A DNA stretch of 64,000 nucleotides from Frankineae bacterium MT45 (GTDB lineage Bacteria; Actinomycetota; Actinomycetes; Mycobacteriales; Jatrophihabitantaceae). Under the pieces are notes generated by a model. That model made no database searches. It was not told the DNA's origin and was given only the letters and a program-made list of their open reading frames with translations. Positions 9,049 to 17,389 of the stretch are shown piece by piece (position 1 is the first letter of the stretch; the number at the start of each line of letters is the position of its first letter). Both the position numbers and the translations under genes were made by a program. The stretch is from assembly GCA_900100325.1 (NCBI GenBank), contig LT629697.1:1671423-1735422 (forward strand). The letters are read 5' to 3'.

Positions 9049-9897
9049 CTACGGTGCGGTGATCTTCTGGTAGCTCTCCGGGCGGCGGTCGCGGTAGAAC
9101 TGCCAGTCCTGCCGGACCTGGGTGATCTCGTCGAGGTCGAGGTCGCGGATCACAATCTCCTCCTTGTCCTGCGACGCGACCTCGCCGACGTAGTTACCCC
9201 GTGGATCGACGAAGTAGGAGGAGCCATAGAAATGCGGCGCGTCCGGGCCGAACTCGGCGATCTCCTGACCGATGCGGTTGTTCGCCGCGATGAAGTACTG
9301 GTTGGCCACCGCGGCCGCCGGCTGCTCCAGTTCCCACAGCCGGTTGGAGAGACCCGGCTTGGTGGCCGACGGGTTGAAGACGATCTGTGCGTTGTTCAGG
9401 CCAAGTTCGCGCCACCCCTCCGGAAAGTGACGGTCGTAGCAGATGTAGACACCGACCCGCCCGACCGCGGTGTTGAACACCGGATAGCCAAGATTTCCCG
9501 GGCGGAAATAGAACTTCTCCCAGAACGCCGGCAGGTTCGGGATGTGGTGCTTGCGGTACTTGCCGAGCAGGGTCCCGTCGGCATCGATGACGGCGGCGGT
9601 GTTGTAGTACTCGCCCTCGTTCTCCACTTCGTAGATCGGCAGGACGATGACGAGACGCAGTTCGGCGGCCAGGGCCTGGAATCGCTCGGTCGTCGGCCCC
9701 GGGATCGACTCGACGTAGCTGTAGTACTTAGGATCCTGGGTGGCCCCGAAGTAAGGCCCGTAGAAGAGCTCCTGGAACCCGATGATGCCGACGCCCTGAC
9801 GGCTCGCCTCGCGGGCGAGTTCCTCGTGCCGATCGATCATCGACTGCTTCTCGCCCGTCCAGGCGACCTGGGTAATCGCCGCGCGTACCACTGTCAT
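9049..9897 (-). CDS. Carbon-nitrogen hydrolase, probable beta-ureidopropionase (N-carbamoyl-beta-alanine amidase)
   Basis: A 282-residue nitrilase-superfamily amidase with the Glu-Lys-Cys triad: FQELFYGPYF (E43), YRKHHIP (K116) and VYICYDRHFPEG (C153). The family hydrolyses N-carbamoyl compounds to the amine, ammonia and CO2. Placement directly before dihydropyrimidinase supports the beta-ureidopropionase reading over N-carbamoylputrescine amidase, the nearest alternative. The ATG at 9897 has a near-perfect Shine-Dalgarno (AGGAGG) 7-8 bases upstream, so this is probably the first gene of the unit that continues into hydA and the LLM oxidoreductase. A dihydropyrimidine dehydrogenase gene is not in the window. 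Confidence 0.87.
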   Translation of the reverse strand: MTVVRAAITQVAWTGEKQSMIDRHEELAREASRQGVGIIGFQELFYGPYFGATQDPKYYSYVESIPGPTTERFQALAAELRLVIVLPIYEVENEGEYYNTAAVIDADGTLLGKYRKHHIPNLPAFWEKFYFRPGNLGYPVFNTAVGRVGVYICYDRHFPEGWRELGLNNAQIVFNPSATKPGLSNRLWELEQPAAAVANQYFIAANNRIGQEIAEFGPDAPHFYGSSYFVDPRGNYVGEVASQDKEEIVIRDLDLDEITQVRQDWQFYRDRRPESYQKITAP

Positions 9898-10036
9898 CGA
9901 AGTAACCTCCTGTTGCGAGAACCTGTGATCTAAGCCTGCAAATGTGATCGTTGATGCTGCGAAACGCGGAGCAATATTTCAGTTGTGTCAACAGTCTTGC
10001 GGTAGTCGCTTTCGCGGCGAGCCCGTTGATTCGAGA

Positions 10037-11554
10037 CTAGCCGCCGAACTGCTGGCGCAGCTTGAACTTCTGGAGTTTGCCCGTCGCGGTGCGGGAGAGC
10101 TCGCTGACGAACTCGACTCGCTTCGGGCACTTGAAGCCGGCCAGCGAGGCGCGGCAGTGCGCGATGACCTCCTCGGCGCTGAGGTCGGTTCCGTCGGTGA
10201 TCACCAGTGCCGTCACCAGCTCACCCCAGCGCTCGTCCGGCAGGCCGATGACGGCGACCTCGCGGACCGCCGGGTGGGAGTTGAGCACGTCCTCCACCTC
10301 GATCGATGAGACGTTCTCACCGCCGGTGATGATGACGTCCTTCTTCCGGTCCGAGATGACCAGGTAGGCGTCGTCGTCGATGTAGCCACCGTCGCCGGTG
10401 TGAAACCAGTTGCCGGCCAGCGCGTCGGCGGTGGCCTCCGGCTGCTCCCAGTAGCCGTCCAGGTTGTGGTTGGACTGGGCCAGCACCTCACCCTCGTCAT
10501 CGATCTTGACTCGCACGCCGAGCGCGGGGGCCCCGGCCCGGACCAGGCGGCGGGCCCGGCCGTTGGCGTCGAGGTCGTCGAACTCGGCTCGCTGCCGGTT
10601 GATGGTGAGCAGCGGAGCGGTCTCGGTGAGGCCGTAGATCTGGATGAACTCCCACCCGAGGTCGGTGAGGACCCGTTCGATGGTGCGGGTCGGCGGCGGG
10701 GCTCCGGCGACCACGATCCGGACCTTGTCCCGTCCAGGAATCGGCCCGTCCCAGTCGGCCGCGGCGTCGAGGGCGGCGTTCACCACCGCCGGCGCCGCGC
10801 ACATCAGCGTCACGCCGTGCTGCTGCACCCGGCGCAGGATCTCGCCCCCGTCGACCTGGCGTAGCACGACGTGCTGCCCACCGACTCCGGTCACCCCGTA
10901 GGGCATGCCCCAGCCGTTGCAGTGGAACATCGGCAGCGTGTGCAGCAGCACGTCGCGGTCGCTGATGCCGGTGTGCAGGCCGAAGACGGTCGCGTTCAGC
11001 CAGAGGTTGCGGTGGGTCAGCTGCACGCCCTTGGGGCGGGCGGTGGTGCCCGAGGTGTAGTTGATGGTGGCGGTGGCGCCCTCGTCGGGGGTGGCCCACT
11101 CCCGCGGCTCCGCGTCGAAGTTGTAGAGGTCGCTCTCATCGACGGACTCGCCGAAGACGAACTTGTGGGTGACGTCGAGGGAGTCGAGGACGTCCTTCAG
11201 CGCCGGGTCGGCATAGACGACGTCGGCGCCGCTGTGCTCGACGATGTAGCGGATCTCGGCCGGGGCGAGCCGGAAGTTGATCGGCACCAGGATGCGCCCC
11301 CAGCCCGAGACGCCGAAGAAGGCGGTGAAGAGGCGGGCCGAGTTCTGCGAGATGACCGCGACCCGGCCACCCACCGGCACGCCGAGACGATCCAGCTGGG
11401 CCGCCTGGGCCCGGGCCCGTCGGGCCACTTCGCGGTAGGTGAGGGCGCCCTGGCTGGCCGCCGGCTGGTCAGGCTCGTCGATGATCCCGATCCGGTCGGG
11501 GTAGACCAGTTCGGCGCGGTCGATGAAGTCACGGACGGTGAGAGGGAAGAACAC
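10037..11554 (-). CDS. AMP-forming acyl-CoA synthetase
   Basis: A 505-residue member of the ANL adenylating superfamily. It activates a carboxylic acid as an acyl-adenylate and transfers it to CoA. The phosphate-binding loop is INYTSGTTARPKGVQ; the adenine motif is YGLTETAP; the hinge region reads TGDGGYIDDDAYLVISDRKK; the C-terminal catalytic lysine lies in TGKLQKFKLR. Size and the SGIMGRPKGV-like loops resemble medium/long-chain fatty-acid ligases, but the acid is unknown. It lies 139 bp upstream of the beta-ureidopropionase-like gene on the same strand and may be part of the same catabolic region. Confidence 0.88.
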   Translation of the reverse strand: MFFPLTVRDFIDRAELVYPDRIGIIDEPDQPAASQGALTYREVARRARAQAAQLDRLGVPVGGRVAVISQNSARLFTAFFGVSGWGRILVPINFRLAPAEIRYIVEHSGADVVYADPALKDVLDSLDVTHKFVFGESVDESDLYNFDAEPREWATPDEGATATINYTSGTTARPKGVQLTHRNLWLNATVFGLHTGISDRDVLLHTLPMFHCNGWGMPYGVTGVGGQHVVLRQVDGGEILRRVQQHGVTLMCAAPAVVNAALDAAADWDGPIPGRDKVRIVVAGAPPPTRTIERVLTDLGWEFIQIYGLTETAPLLTINRQRAEFDDLDANGRARRLVRAGAPALGVRVKIDDEGEVLAQSNHNLDGYWEQPEATADALAGNWFHTGDGGYIDDDAYLVISDRKKDVIITGGENVSSIEVEDVLNSHPAVREVAVIGLPDERWGELVTALVITDGTDLSAEEVIAHCRASLAGFKCPKRVEFVSELSRTATGKLQKFKLRQQFGG

Positions 11555-11676
11555 GGTGCGGACGTCCTTTCGCGGTACCTGTGCAGCTGATTACACCCGA
11601 GTGAGCTGGGTAACGCCATAGTTGCCGGCGCGATCGGCTGCCTTGCTCGGACCATATGGCTGGGCGGGCCGGGACC

Positions 11677-11733
11677 GCCTTGTAGCCCGAACTCCAATCC
11701 GAGGCGCCGGGGCGGAAGTTCGGGCTACAAGGC
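11677..11733 (-). terminator. Long hairpin downstream of pmt1
   Basis: GCCTTGTAGCCCGAACT (11677-11693) pairs perfectly with 11717-11733 around a 23-base loop. It follows the pmt1 stop (11772) and precedes the acyl-CoA synthetase start. There is no U-tract, which is common for actinobacterial hairpin terminators. Confidence 0.6.
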
Positions 11734-11771
11734 GAGGAAGACTTCGCCTAGGTAGCCGCCTTCATGCGGCG

Positions 11772-13502
11772 TCAGATCCAGCTCGGTAGCCACATGTGGG
11801 CCTGCCACACGTCCGTCGACATCGGCGCCCCGCGGAAGAGTGGCCACATCCACAGGAAGTCGACGATGACCACAGCGAGGTAGAACGTCAACCCCAGTGA
11901 ACCCCAGAATCTTCGGCGGTCCTCGGCGAAGAGGTAGGCCCGCTCACGCAGGTCGGCGAAGGAGCGCCCAGTCTCGCGCAGGGACGGGAGTGCGACGCCG
12001 GCCGGGCCGAGGAGTGCCCCCAGCGCGAGGGTCAACCCCAGCACCAGGAACGGGATCAGCGGGGCCATGTAGAAGATGAACATGGTCCGCTTGGGGTCCT
12101 GGAACCAGACCAGCCAGCCCGGGACGAACATAAGCAGCACCACGCCGGCCCGCCAGTCACGGGTCGTCACGTACTGCCAGATGATCCAGATCAGCGCCGG
12201 GGTGAAGGCCCACCAGAGCAGCGGCGTCCCGATCAGCAGCAACTCCGACGAGCAGTGCGCCGACCCGCAGGACGTCCCGTTCCCGTCGTAGTAGAAGTCG
12301 ACCGGACGCCCCAGCACCAGCCAACCCCACGGCTTCGAGCTGAACGGGTGGGGCGAGTCCAGACCTTCGTGGAAGGTGTACGCGTTGTAGTGATAAGCGC
12401 CGAGCGAGCGGATCGCATTCGGCAGGAAGCCCCAGTTGAAGGGAATGTGTATGCCCAGCGGCAGGTGCAGGGTGGCCGATGGCGAGTGAGTGTCGGCCCA
12501 GTGCCGGTTCCAGCCGTTGTTGCCAGCGAACCAACCCGTCCACACCAACAGATAGGTGCCCAGCGGCACCAGGAAGAGAGAGCCGATCGCGTAGATCCAG
12601 GAGCGGCGCACCGCCCAGCGCCACGACGACCGCACCCCGGCCGCCCGCAGCGCGTACCGGTCCCAGACCAGGCTCATCACGAGCATCGCGATGTAGAAGA
12701 AGGCGGCCGACCACTTCACCCCGCAGGCCAGGCCGAGCATCACACCCGCGACCAGGCGCCACGGACGCGGGCCGAGATGGGGGATGCCGTTGCGCAGCGG
12801 GACACCGGCCTCCACCAGGGAGGCCAGCCGGGCCCGCATCCGCTCCCGATCTAAGAGCAGCGCACCGAAGGCCGCGATCAGGAACGGCTGCAGGAAGATG
12901 TCCAGCAGCGCGGTGCGGGAGAGGACGATCGACATCCCCTCCAGCGCCAGTAGCAGCCCGGCCACCGCGCCGAAGAAGTTCGAGCGGAACATCCGCCGGG
13001 CCACCCGGGTCAGCAGGATGACGGCGACGGTCCCCGCGATCGCTGGGGCCAGCCGCCAGCCGACCTCAGCACTCCACCCCATCCGTCCAGCGAACGCCTC
13101 GCCCAGACCGATGAGCCACTTCCCGAGCGGGGGGTGGACCACGAACATGTAACCGCGGTTGTCCTCGTAGCCGAAGCGGATCAGCTCGCGACCTTCGGTG
13201 GCGTAGTAGACCTCGTCGAAGACCTTGCCCCGCGGGTGGCCCACGTTCCAGACCCGGATGACGAAGGCGATGAGCCCGATGAGCGTCGCCGCGATGATCC
13301 CGTGCCACGGGTGCGGGTCGTGCCAGGGCTGCAGCGACGGGGCGAGCGGTTCGGCCGGAGGCTGCTCGGCGGTGGGCTGCTCGGCGGCGGGTTCCTCGGA
13401 GGCCCCGGAATCCGGCGCCTCCAGTTCGCTCGCCGCCTCGGATTCGGCCTCGGTCTCCAGTGGGGTGTCGTCCCGTACGGGGTCCTCCACTGTCGCCGTC
13501 AC
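11772..13502 (-). CDS. pmt: Dolichyl/polyprenyl-phosphate-mannose-protein mannosyltransferase (PMT, GT39)
   Basis: A 576-residue polytopic GT-C enzyme that transfers mannose from polyprenyl-phosphate-mannose to Ser/Thr of proteins being exported through Sec. The first extracytoplasmic loop has the acidic pair in GKVFDEVYYATEG, and VVHPPLGKWLIG is the second conserved loop motif. The N-terminal ~60 residues are an acidic Pro/Ala/Glu tail unlike the rest. It is divergent from rsmI with a 23-bp gap; the same divergent pair is found in mycobacteria (Rv1002c|Rv1003), so this is probably the ancestral copy. A second PMT gene lies at 32071-33669. Confidence 0.92.
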   Translation of the reverse strand: MTATVEDPVRDDTPLETEAESEAASELEAPDSGASEEPAAEQPTAEQPPAEPLAPSLQPWHDPHPWHGIIAATLIGLIAFVIRVWNVGHPRGKVFDEVYYATEGRELIRFGYEDNRGYMFVVHPPLGKWLIGLGEAFAGRMGWSAEVGWRLAPAIAGTVAVILLTRVARRMFRSNFFGAVAGLLLALEGMSIVLSRTALLDIFLQPFLIAAFGALLLDRERMRARLASLVEAGVPLRNGIPHLGPRPWRLVAGVMLGLACGVKWSAAFFYIAMLVMSLVWDRYALRAAGVRSSWRWAVRRSWIYAIGSLFLVPLGTYLLVWTGWFAGNNGWNRHWADTHSPSATLHLPLGIHIPFNWGFLPNAIRSLGAYHYNAYTFHEGLDSPHPFSSKPWGWLVLGRPVDFYYDGNGTSCGSAHCSSELLLIGTPLLWWAFTPALIWIIWQYVTTRDWRAGVVLLMFVPGWLVWFQDPKRTMFIFYMAPLIPFLVLGLTLALGALLGPAGVALPSLRETGRSFADLRERAYLFAEDRRRFWGSLGLTFYLAVVIVDFLWMWPLFRGAPMSTDVWQAHMWLPSWI

Positions 13503-13525
13503 GCCCTCGATCGTAGGGTCTAGAC

Positions 13526-14416
13526 GTGAGTAACCCCGGGACCGGCTCCCTGACCGGCGCTGATCCCGCCCGCCCGGAGGCTGGCCGGGTCATCCTGGCC
13601 GCGACGCCGCTGGGTAACCCCGGTGACGCTTCGGCCCGTCTCATCGGCGCGCTGGCCGACGCTCCGATCGTCGCCGCCGAGGACACCCGCCGGCTGCGCC
13701 GCCTCTGCGCCGACCTGCAGGTCACCCCGTCCGGGCGGATCGTCTCCTTCTTCGAGGCGAACGAGACGTCTCGGGTGCCGCAGTTGCTGGAGGCCCTCGG
13801 TGAGGGGAGTGACGTCCTGGTCGTCACCGACGCCGGCATGCCGTCGGTCTCCGACCCGGGGTACCGGTTGGTCACCGCCGCCGTGCAGGCCGGGATCGCG
13901 ATCACCGTGCTCCCCGGGCCTTCGGCGGTGACGACCGCGCTCGCCCTCTCCGGTCTGGCCGTTGATCGCTTCTGCTTCGAGGGTTTCCTGCCGCGCAAGC
14001 AGGGGGAGCGGCGGCGGGCGCTGGAGTCGCTGGCGGCCGAGCCACGCACCATGGTCTTCTTCGAGGCGCCGCACCGGCTGGTGGAGCTCCTCGCTGACAT
14101 GACGGAACTGTTCGGCGCCGACCGTCCGGCCGCCTGCTGCCGCGAACTCACCAAGACCTATGAAGAGGTGCGGCGGGGGACGCTGGCGGAGCTACTGGAG
14201 TGGGCCGCCGGCGACGTGCGGGGCGAGATCACGCTGGTCGTCGCCGGTGCCACGCCGCTCGCCGCCGAGCTCACCCCGCAGCAGTTGGCCGACGAGGTCG
14301 CGCTGCGGGAGAGTGCCGGGCAGCCGCGGAAGGAGGCGATCGCCGCGGTGGCCAAGGAGCGTGGCGTCGCCAAGCGGACGGTCTTCGACGCGGTCGTCGA
14401 GGCCAAGCGCAGCTAG
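13526..14416 (+). CDS. rsmI: 16S rRNA (cytidine-1402-2'-O)-methyltransferase
   Basis: A 296-residue tetrapyrrole-methylase-fold protein. RsmI methylates the ribose 2'-O of C1402 in the decoding centre of 16S rRNA, with S-adenosylmethionine. Motifs: ATPLGNPGD near residue 26, AAEDTRRLRRL, VVTDAGMPSVSDPGYRL, LPGPSAVTTALALSGL and FEGFLPRKQGERR. The start is a GTG at 13526, only 23 bp from the divergent pmt gene. The C-terminal basic KRTVFDAVVEAKRS segment is usual. Confidence 0.94.
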   Translation: MSNPGTGSLTGADPARPEAGRVILAATPLGNPGDASARLIGALADAPIVAAEDTRRLRRLCADLQVTPSGRIVSFFEANETSRVPQLLEALGEGSDVLVVTDAGMPSVSDPGYRLVTAAVQAGIAITVLPGPSAVTTALALSGLAVDRFCFEGFLPRKQGERRRALESLAAEPRTMVFFEAPHRLVELLADMTELFGADRPAACCRELTKTYEEVRRGTLAELLEWAAGDVRGEITLVVAGATPLAAELTPQQLADEVALRESAGQPRKEAIAAVAKERGVAKRTVFDAVVEAKRS

Positions 14417-14440
14417 CCGCCCGCCCGCTTCTCGTCCCCG

Positions 14441-14496
14441 CTTTGTACGTGGAAAGACCGGCTTCCGGCGCGAAATCGGTCCTTCCAAGTACAAGG
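14441..14496 (+). terminator. Hairpin between rsmI and birA
   Basis: The arms 14441-14460 and 14477-14496 pair at 17 of 20 positions around a 16-base loop (CTTTGTAC...GTACAAGG). The position just after the rsmI stop suggests a terminator. The stem has the same TTGTA-containing base as the hairpin at 11677. Confidence 0.5.
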
Positions 14497-14576
14497 CTGC
14501 GGTGTATACGGAGGCGACCGAGGCCGGATGGTGCAGCGGAACGACCGGCCCGACGCAGGCTGGCTAGGCTGGCCAT

Positions 14577-15392
14577 ATGAGCCTGCCCGAGCGGCCACCG
14601 CTGGACCTCGACCGCCTGCATGCGCCGGGGGCGATCGGCGACCCGTGGCATGAGATCACGGTGGTGGACCAGTCACCCTCAACCAACACGGACCTGATCA
14701 ACGCGGCGGCCAGCACTTCAACGGGGAGCGTGCTCGTCGCCGAACATCAGACGGCCGGGCTGGGACGTCTGGGGCGGCAGTGGGAGTCTCCGGCGCGCTC
14801 CAGCCTCACCGTCTCGGTGCTGCTACGCCCTAGTGTCGACCTCGCCCGCTGGGGGTGGCTGGCCCTGCTGGCCGGGGTGGCCCTCCGCGAGACGGTGGCC
14901 GGCCTCGGCCTCTCTGCCGCGCTCAAGTGGCCCAACGACTTGATGATCGGCCCGGACGAGGCGAAGGCGGCCGGCATCCTGGCTCAGGTCAGCGGCCCGG
15001 CGGTGGTCATCGGGATCGGCGTCAACGTCACGAATACCCGGGAAGAATTGCCGATTCCGACGGCAACGTCACTTCAGTTGAGCGGAGCGACCGCCCCTGA
15101 TCGCACCGGCCTGCTCCTCGATCTGTTGGCCAACGTGGGGCGCCGCTACCTGGACTGGGAGGCCGCCGGTGGGGACGCGCAGCGCAGCGGTCTAGCCGAT
15201 GAGTACCGACGGCACTGCAGCACGCTCGGACGCGCCGTAAACGTCGAGCATGCCGGCGGAGGCACGCACTCCGGCACCGCGACCGGAATTGACGCCGACG
15301 GGCGCTTGCTGCTGCGGACCAAGGGCAACGACGAGTTGGCGATCGGTGCGGGTGACGTCCACCATCTGCGGGCGATCGGCGATAGCCTGTGA
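14577..15392 (+). CDS. birA: Biotin--[acetyl-CoA-carboxylase] ligase
   Basis: A 271-residue biotin protein ligase that makes biotinyl-5'-AMP and attaches biotin to the carboxyl carrier proteins of acyl-CoA carboxylases. The nucleotide-binding loop reads GLGRLGRQWESP (the usual GRGRxGR is GLGRLGR). KWPNDLMI, AGILAQ and GIGVNVTNT follow in the expected order. There is no N-terminal helix-turn-helix, so it is a monofunctional ligase and not a repressor. The next gene is a PH-domain membrane protein, an arrangement common in actinobacteria. Confidence 0.92.
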   Translation: MSLPERPPLDLDRLHAPGAIGDPWHEITVVDQSPSTNTDLINAAASTSTGSVLVAEHQTAGLGRLGRQWESPARSSLTVSVLLRPSVDLARWGWLALLAGVALRETVAGLGLSAALKWPNDLMIGPDEAKAAGILAQVSGPAVVIGIGVNVTNTREELPIPTATSLQLSGATAPDRTGLLLDLLANVGRRYLDWEAAGGDAQRSGLADEYRRHCSTLGRAVNVEHAGGGTHSGTATGIDADGRLLLRTKGNDELAIGAGDVHHLRAIGDSL

Positions 15393-15421
15393 GGAAATCG
15401 CCAGAGAAAGGCATTCGCTAG

Positions 15422-15943
15422 ATGGGCTATCCGGAGAAACTGCTGGCCGATGACGAGACGGTCGTCGAGCACCTGCATCCGCACTGGATCACCTTGGTGC
15501 CGGCCGTGGCCTGGTTCCTGGTCATCTGCGTCTTCGTTGGTATCGGCCTGGGAAACCTCCCGGACGGGTCGACGCACAAGGCGGTCATGCTCATCATTCT
15601 CGTCGTCGCACTAGGGCTCTTCGTGTACCTGGTGCTCCGGCCGTTCATCACCTGGCGCTCGTCGCACTACGTCTTCACCACGCACCGCGTGCTGATCCGC
15701 CGGGGCATCGCCCGCCACACCGGGCGTGACATCTCGCTGCAGCGCATCAGTGACGTCTCCTTCACCCAGACGCTGCTGGATCGCATCGTGCGGGCCGGCT
15801 CCATCACCATCGAATCGGCGGGCGAGCACGGCCAGGAGACGCTGCACAATCTGCCGAACTCGGCCAAGCAGCAGCAGCTGCTCAATCAGCTCATCGAGCG
15901 GGACAGCGACCGGCGCAACGGGCGAATCAACCCGCAGGCCTGA
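15422..15943 (+). CDS. Membrane protein with bacterial PH domain (YdbS-like bPH2)
   Basis: A 173-residue protein with two N-terminal membrane helices (about 22-44 and 55-73) followed by a bPH2 domain: HYVFTTHRVLIRRGIARHTG, then DISLQRISDVSFTQTLLDRI and AGSITIESAG. The family is widespread and its molecular role is poorly known; some members take part in membrane stress or competence. It begins 29 bp after birA and is probably cotranscribed with it. Confidence 0.82.
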   Translation: MGYPEKLLADDETVVEHLHPHWITLVPAVAWFLVICVFVGIGLGNLPDGSTHKAVMLIILVVALGLFVYLVLRPFITWRSSHYVFTTHRVLIRRGIARHTGRDISLQRISDVSFTQTLLDRIVRAGSITIESAGEHGQETLHNLPNSAKQQQLLNQLIERDSDRRNGRINPQA

Positions 15944-15975
15944 GCCTCGAACTACCGGGTGTGCAAAGGGATGTG

Positions 15976-16019
15976 GAGGTAGCTCCGACCCGACCCCTCC
16001 GCCGAGTCGGAACTACCTC
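15976..16019. terminator. Hairpin between convergent genes
   Basis: GAGGTAGCTCCGAC (15976-15989) pairs with 16006-16019 with one mismatch. It lies between the PH-domain gene and the last gene of the pilus locus, which face each other, so it may serve both. Confidence 0.5.
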
Positions 16020-16089
16020 ATCCATACGGTCGGTGATCCGGGCGAACGCCTGAATCCGCCGAACAACCAACCGCAGGCTCTAGATCCAG

Positions 16090-16689
16090 CTATTTGCTGG
16101 AAGATGGCACCGCCGCAGACACGCTTGATGTGGCCGAGCTTGACGTCGCGAAGAGCGTCAAGTTGCAGGACGTCTTGGCGTCGGCGCTGATCGCCGCGAG
16201 GGCTGCGGTCTGTGCGCTCTGGTCGGCCGCCGAGAAAGACGGCAACGCGGCGGTCGGCTTAGTCGCGGCGCTCAGCAGGGCGAGAATGCCGGTGCTGTAC
16301 GTCTTCCACGACGGTGCCAGTTCTGCCGGGGCAAGCGCGGTCAGCTCGGCCAGCCAAGCCTGAGTTGACGCCCCGACCGCCGGATCGTCGCTGGAGAATC
16401 CTGAGAACGGCGTCTTGCCGGCAGCCATGGTGGATGAGAGCACCGAGCAGTAGGACTTGGTGTCTGGCTTCAGGTTCGCCGCATCAGCGGTCGGGTTCTT
16501 CATGTCGATCTTGCTGCCATTGGCACCCGCAGCGTCGGTCCACCAGCGGATGGCCTGGTGGCTAGTCGACTTCTGTGCGTGCTTCTGCCCGGAGGAGCAT
16601 CCGACGAGGGCAGTCAGCGCGACCGCCGCGCAGCCGGTCAACGCGACTCCGCGTCGAAGCCCGTCGCGGATCGAATCATGTGTCTTCAT
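16090..16689 (-). CDS. Lipoprotein, last gene of the type IV pilus locus
   Basis: A 199-residue protein with a lipoprotein signal peptide ending LTALVGC, so it should be anchored in the outer leaflet of the cell membrane. The mature part has two further Cys (SYCSVLSS and SCNLTLFA), is Ala/Ser-rich and helical, and ends in a Ser-rich tail. No known domain was recognised. It starts 1 bp after the pilO stop, so it is translationally coupled to pilMNO. In Gram-negative bacteria the gene after pilO is pilP, also a lipoprotein; similarity in position is clear, but homology is not visible. Confidence 0.75.
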   Translation of the reverse strand: MKTHDSIRDGLRRGVALTGCAAVALTALVGCSSGQKHAQKSTSHQAIRWWTDAAGANGSKIDMKNPTADAANLKPDTKSYCSVLSSTMAAGKTPFSGFSSDDPAVGASTQAWLAELTALAPAELAPSWKTYSTGILALLSAATKPTAALPSFSAADQSAQTAALAAISADAKTSCNLTLFATSSSATSSVSAAVPSSSK

Positions 16690-16690
16690 A

Positions 16691-17389
16691 TCAGTGTCCC
16701 GTGGTCGAGCTGGTCGAACTGGTCGAGCTGGTCGAGCTGGTCGAGCTGGTTGAGCTCCGCGAACTGGTCGGCGAGGCGAAGATCGTGATCGAGACCTGCA
16801 TCGTCGACTGGCCCTTGAGTGAGGAGCCGGTCGATCCGGAGGACTTCAGGTCTACGTTGTTGATCAATACCGCCCGGGCCTGCTGGTTCTGCAGCTGATC
16901 GAGGAACGACTGCAACTGGTCGCCGCCGCCGAGCACGGTGAGACTTAGCTGGATCGCGTAGGTCCCGGTCGCCGCCGTTGCGCCGGTACCAGCCGCCGTT
17001 CCGGTGGCAGATGTAGCGGCACCCAGTGCTGTGGAGCCCCCCGAGCTATTGGTCCCGGTGCTGATCGAGCTCGCCGTGATCCGGACCTTCGCCGAGCCGG
17101 CCGCGGTCTGGAGCTGACGAATGAAGTCAGTCAGATCGTCGGTCGGCGGGAGCGCGAGCTGCTGCTGGGCAAGCTTGGCCTTATATTCGTTGAGAGAAGA
17201 GTTCTGGGTCTCAAGAACGTTGAGCTTCATCTTCGTGCGGTCGTTGGTGAGATTGGTCGAGGCAAGCTGCGTCTGCAGAGCGGCTGTCTGCGAGTTCTGC
17301 GGGCTGATGAGTACGAAGTAGCCGATCAGGAGGAGCAGAAAACTGCCGATCGCCCCTCCGATGTACCACCGGTTTCCGGCCTGCATCAT
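16691..17389 (-). CDS. pilO: Type IV pilus alignment protein, PilO-like
   Basis: A 232-residue bitopic protein: short cytoplasmic N-terminus, membrane helix about 10-28 (IGGAIGSFLLLLIGYFVLIS), a coiled coil (~30-75, many Gln/Leu), then a ferredoxin-like periplasmic-side domain (TDDLTDFIRQLQTAA, VKVRIT-like strand, QLQSFLDQLQ). This is the PilO layout. The start is one of two ATGs at 17389/17386, overlapping the pilN stop (ATGA). The C-terminus is a run of Ser-Ser-Thr repeats encoded by a 9-bp tandem repeat. Together with PilM and PilN it should form the inner-membrane platform of the pilus. Confidence 0.8.
   Translation of the reverse strand: MMQAGNRWYIGGAIGSFLLLLIGYFVLISPQNSQTAALQTQLASTNLTNDRTKMKLNVLETQNSSLNEYKAKLAQQQLALPPTDDLTDFIRQLQTAAGSAKVRITASSISTGTNSSGGSTALGAATSATGTAAGTGATAATGTYAIQLSLTVLGGGDQLQSFLDQLQNQQARAVLINNVDLKSSGSTGSSLKGQSTMQVSITIFASPTSSRSSTSSTSSTSSTSSTSSTTGH
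16702..16755. repeat. Six tandem copies of a 9-bp unit in the 3' end of pilO
   Basis: The plus-strand unit TGGTCGAGC is present six times, with variants TGGTCGAAC (second) and TGGTTGAGC (sixth). On the coding strand it encodes Ser-Ser-Thr. A change in copy number would alter the tail length without a frameshift. Confidence 0.9.
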
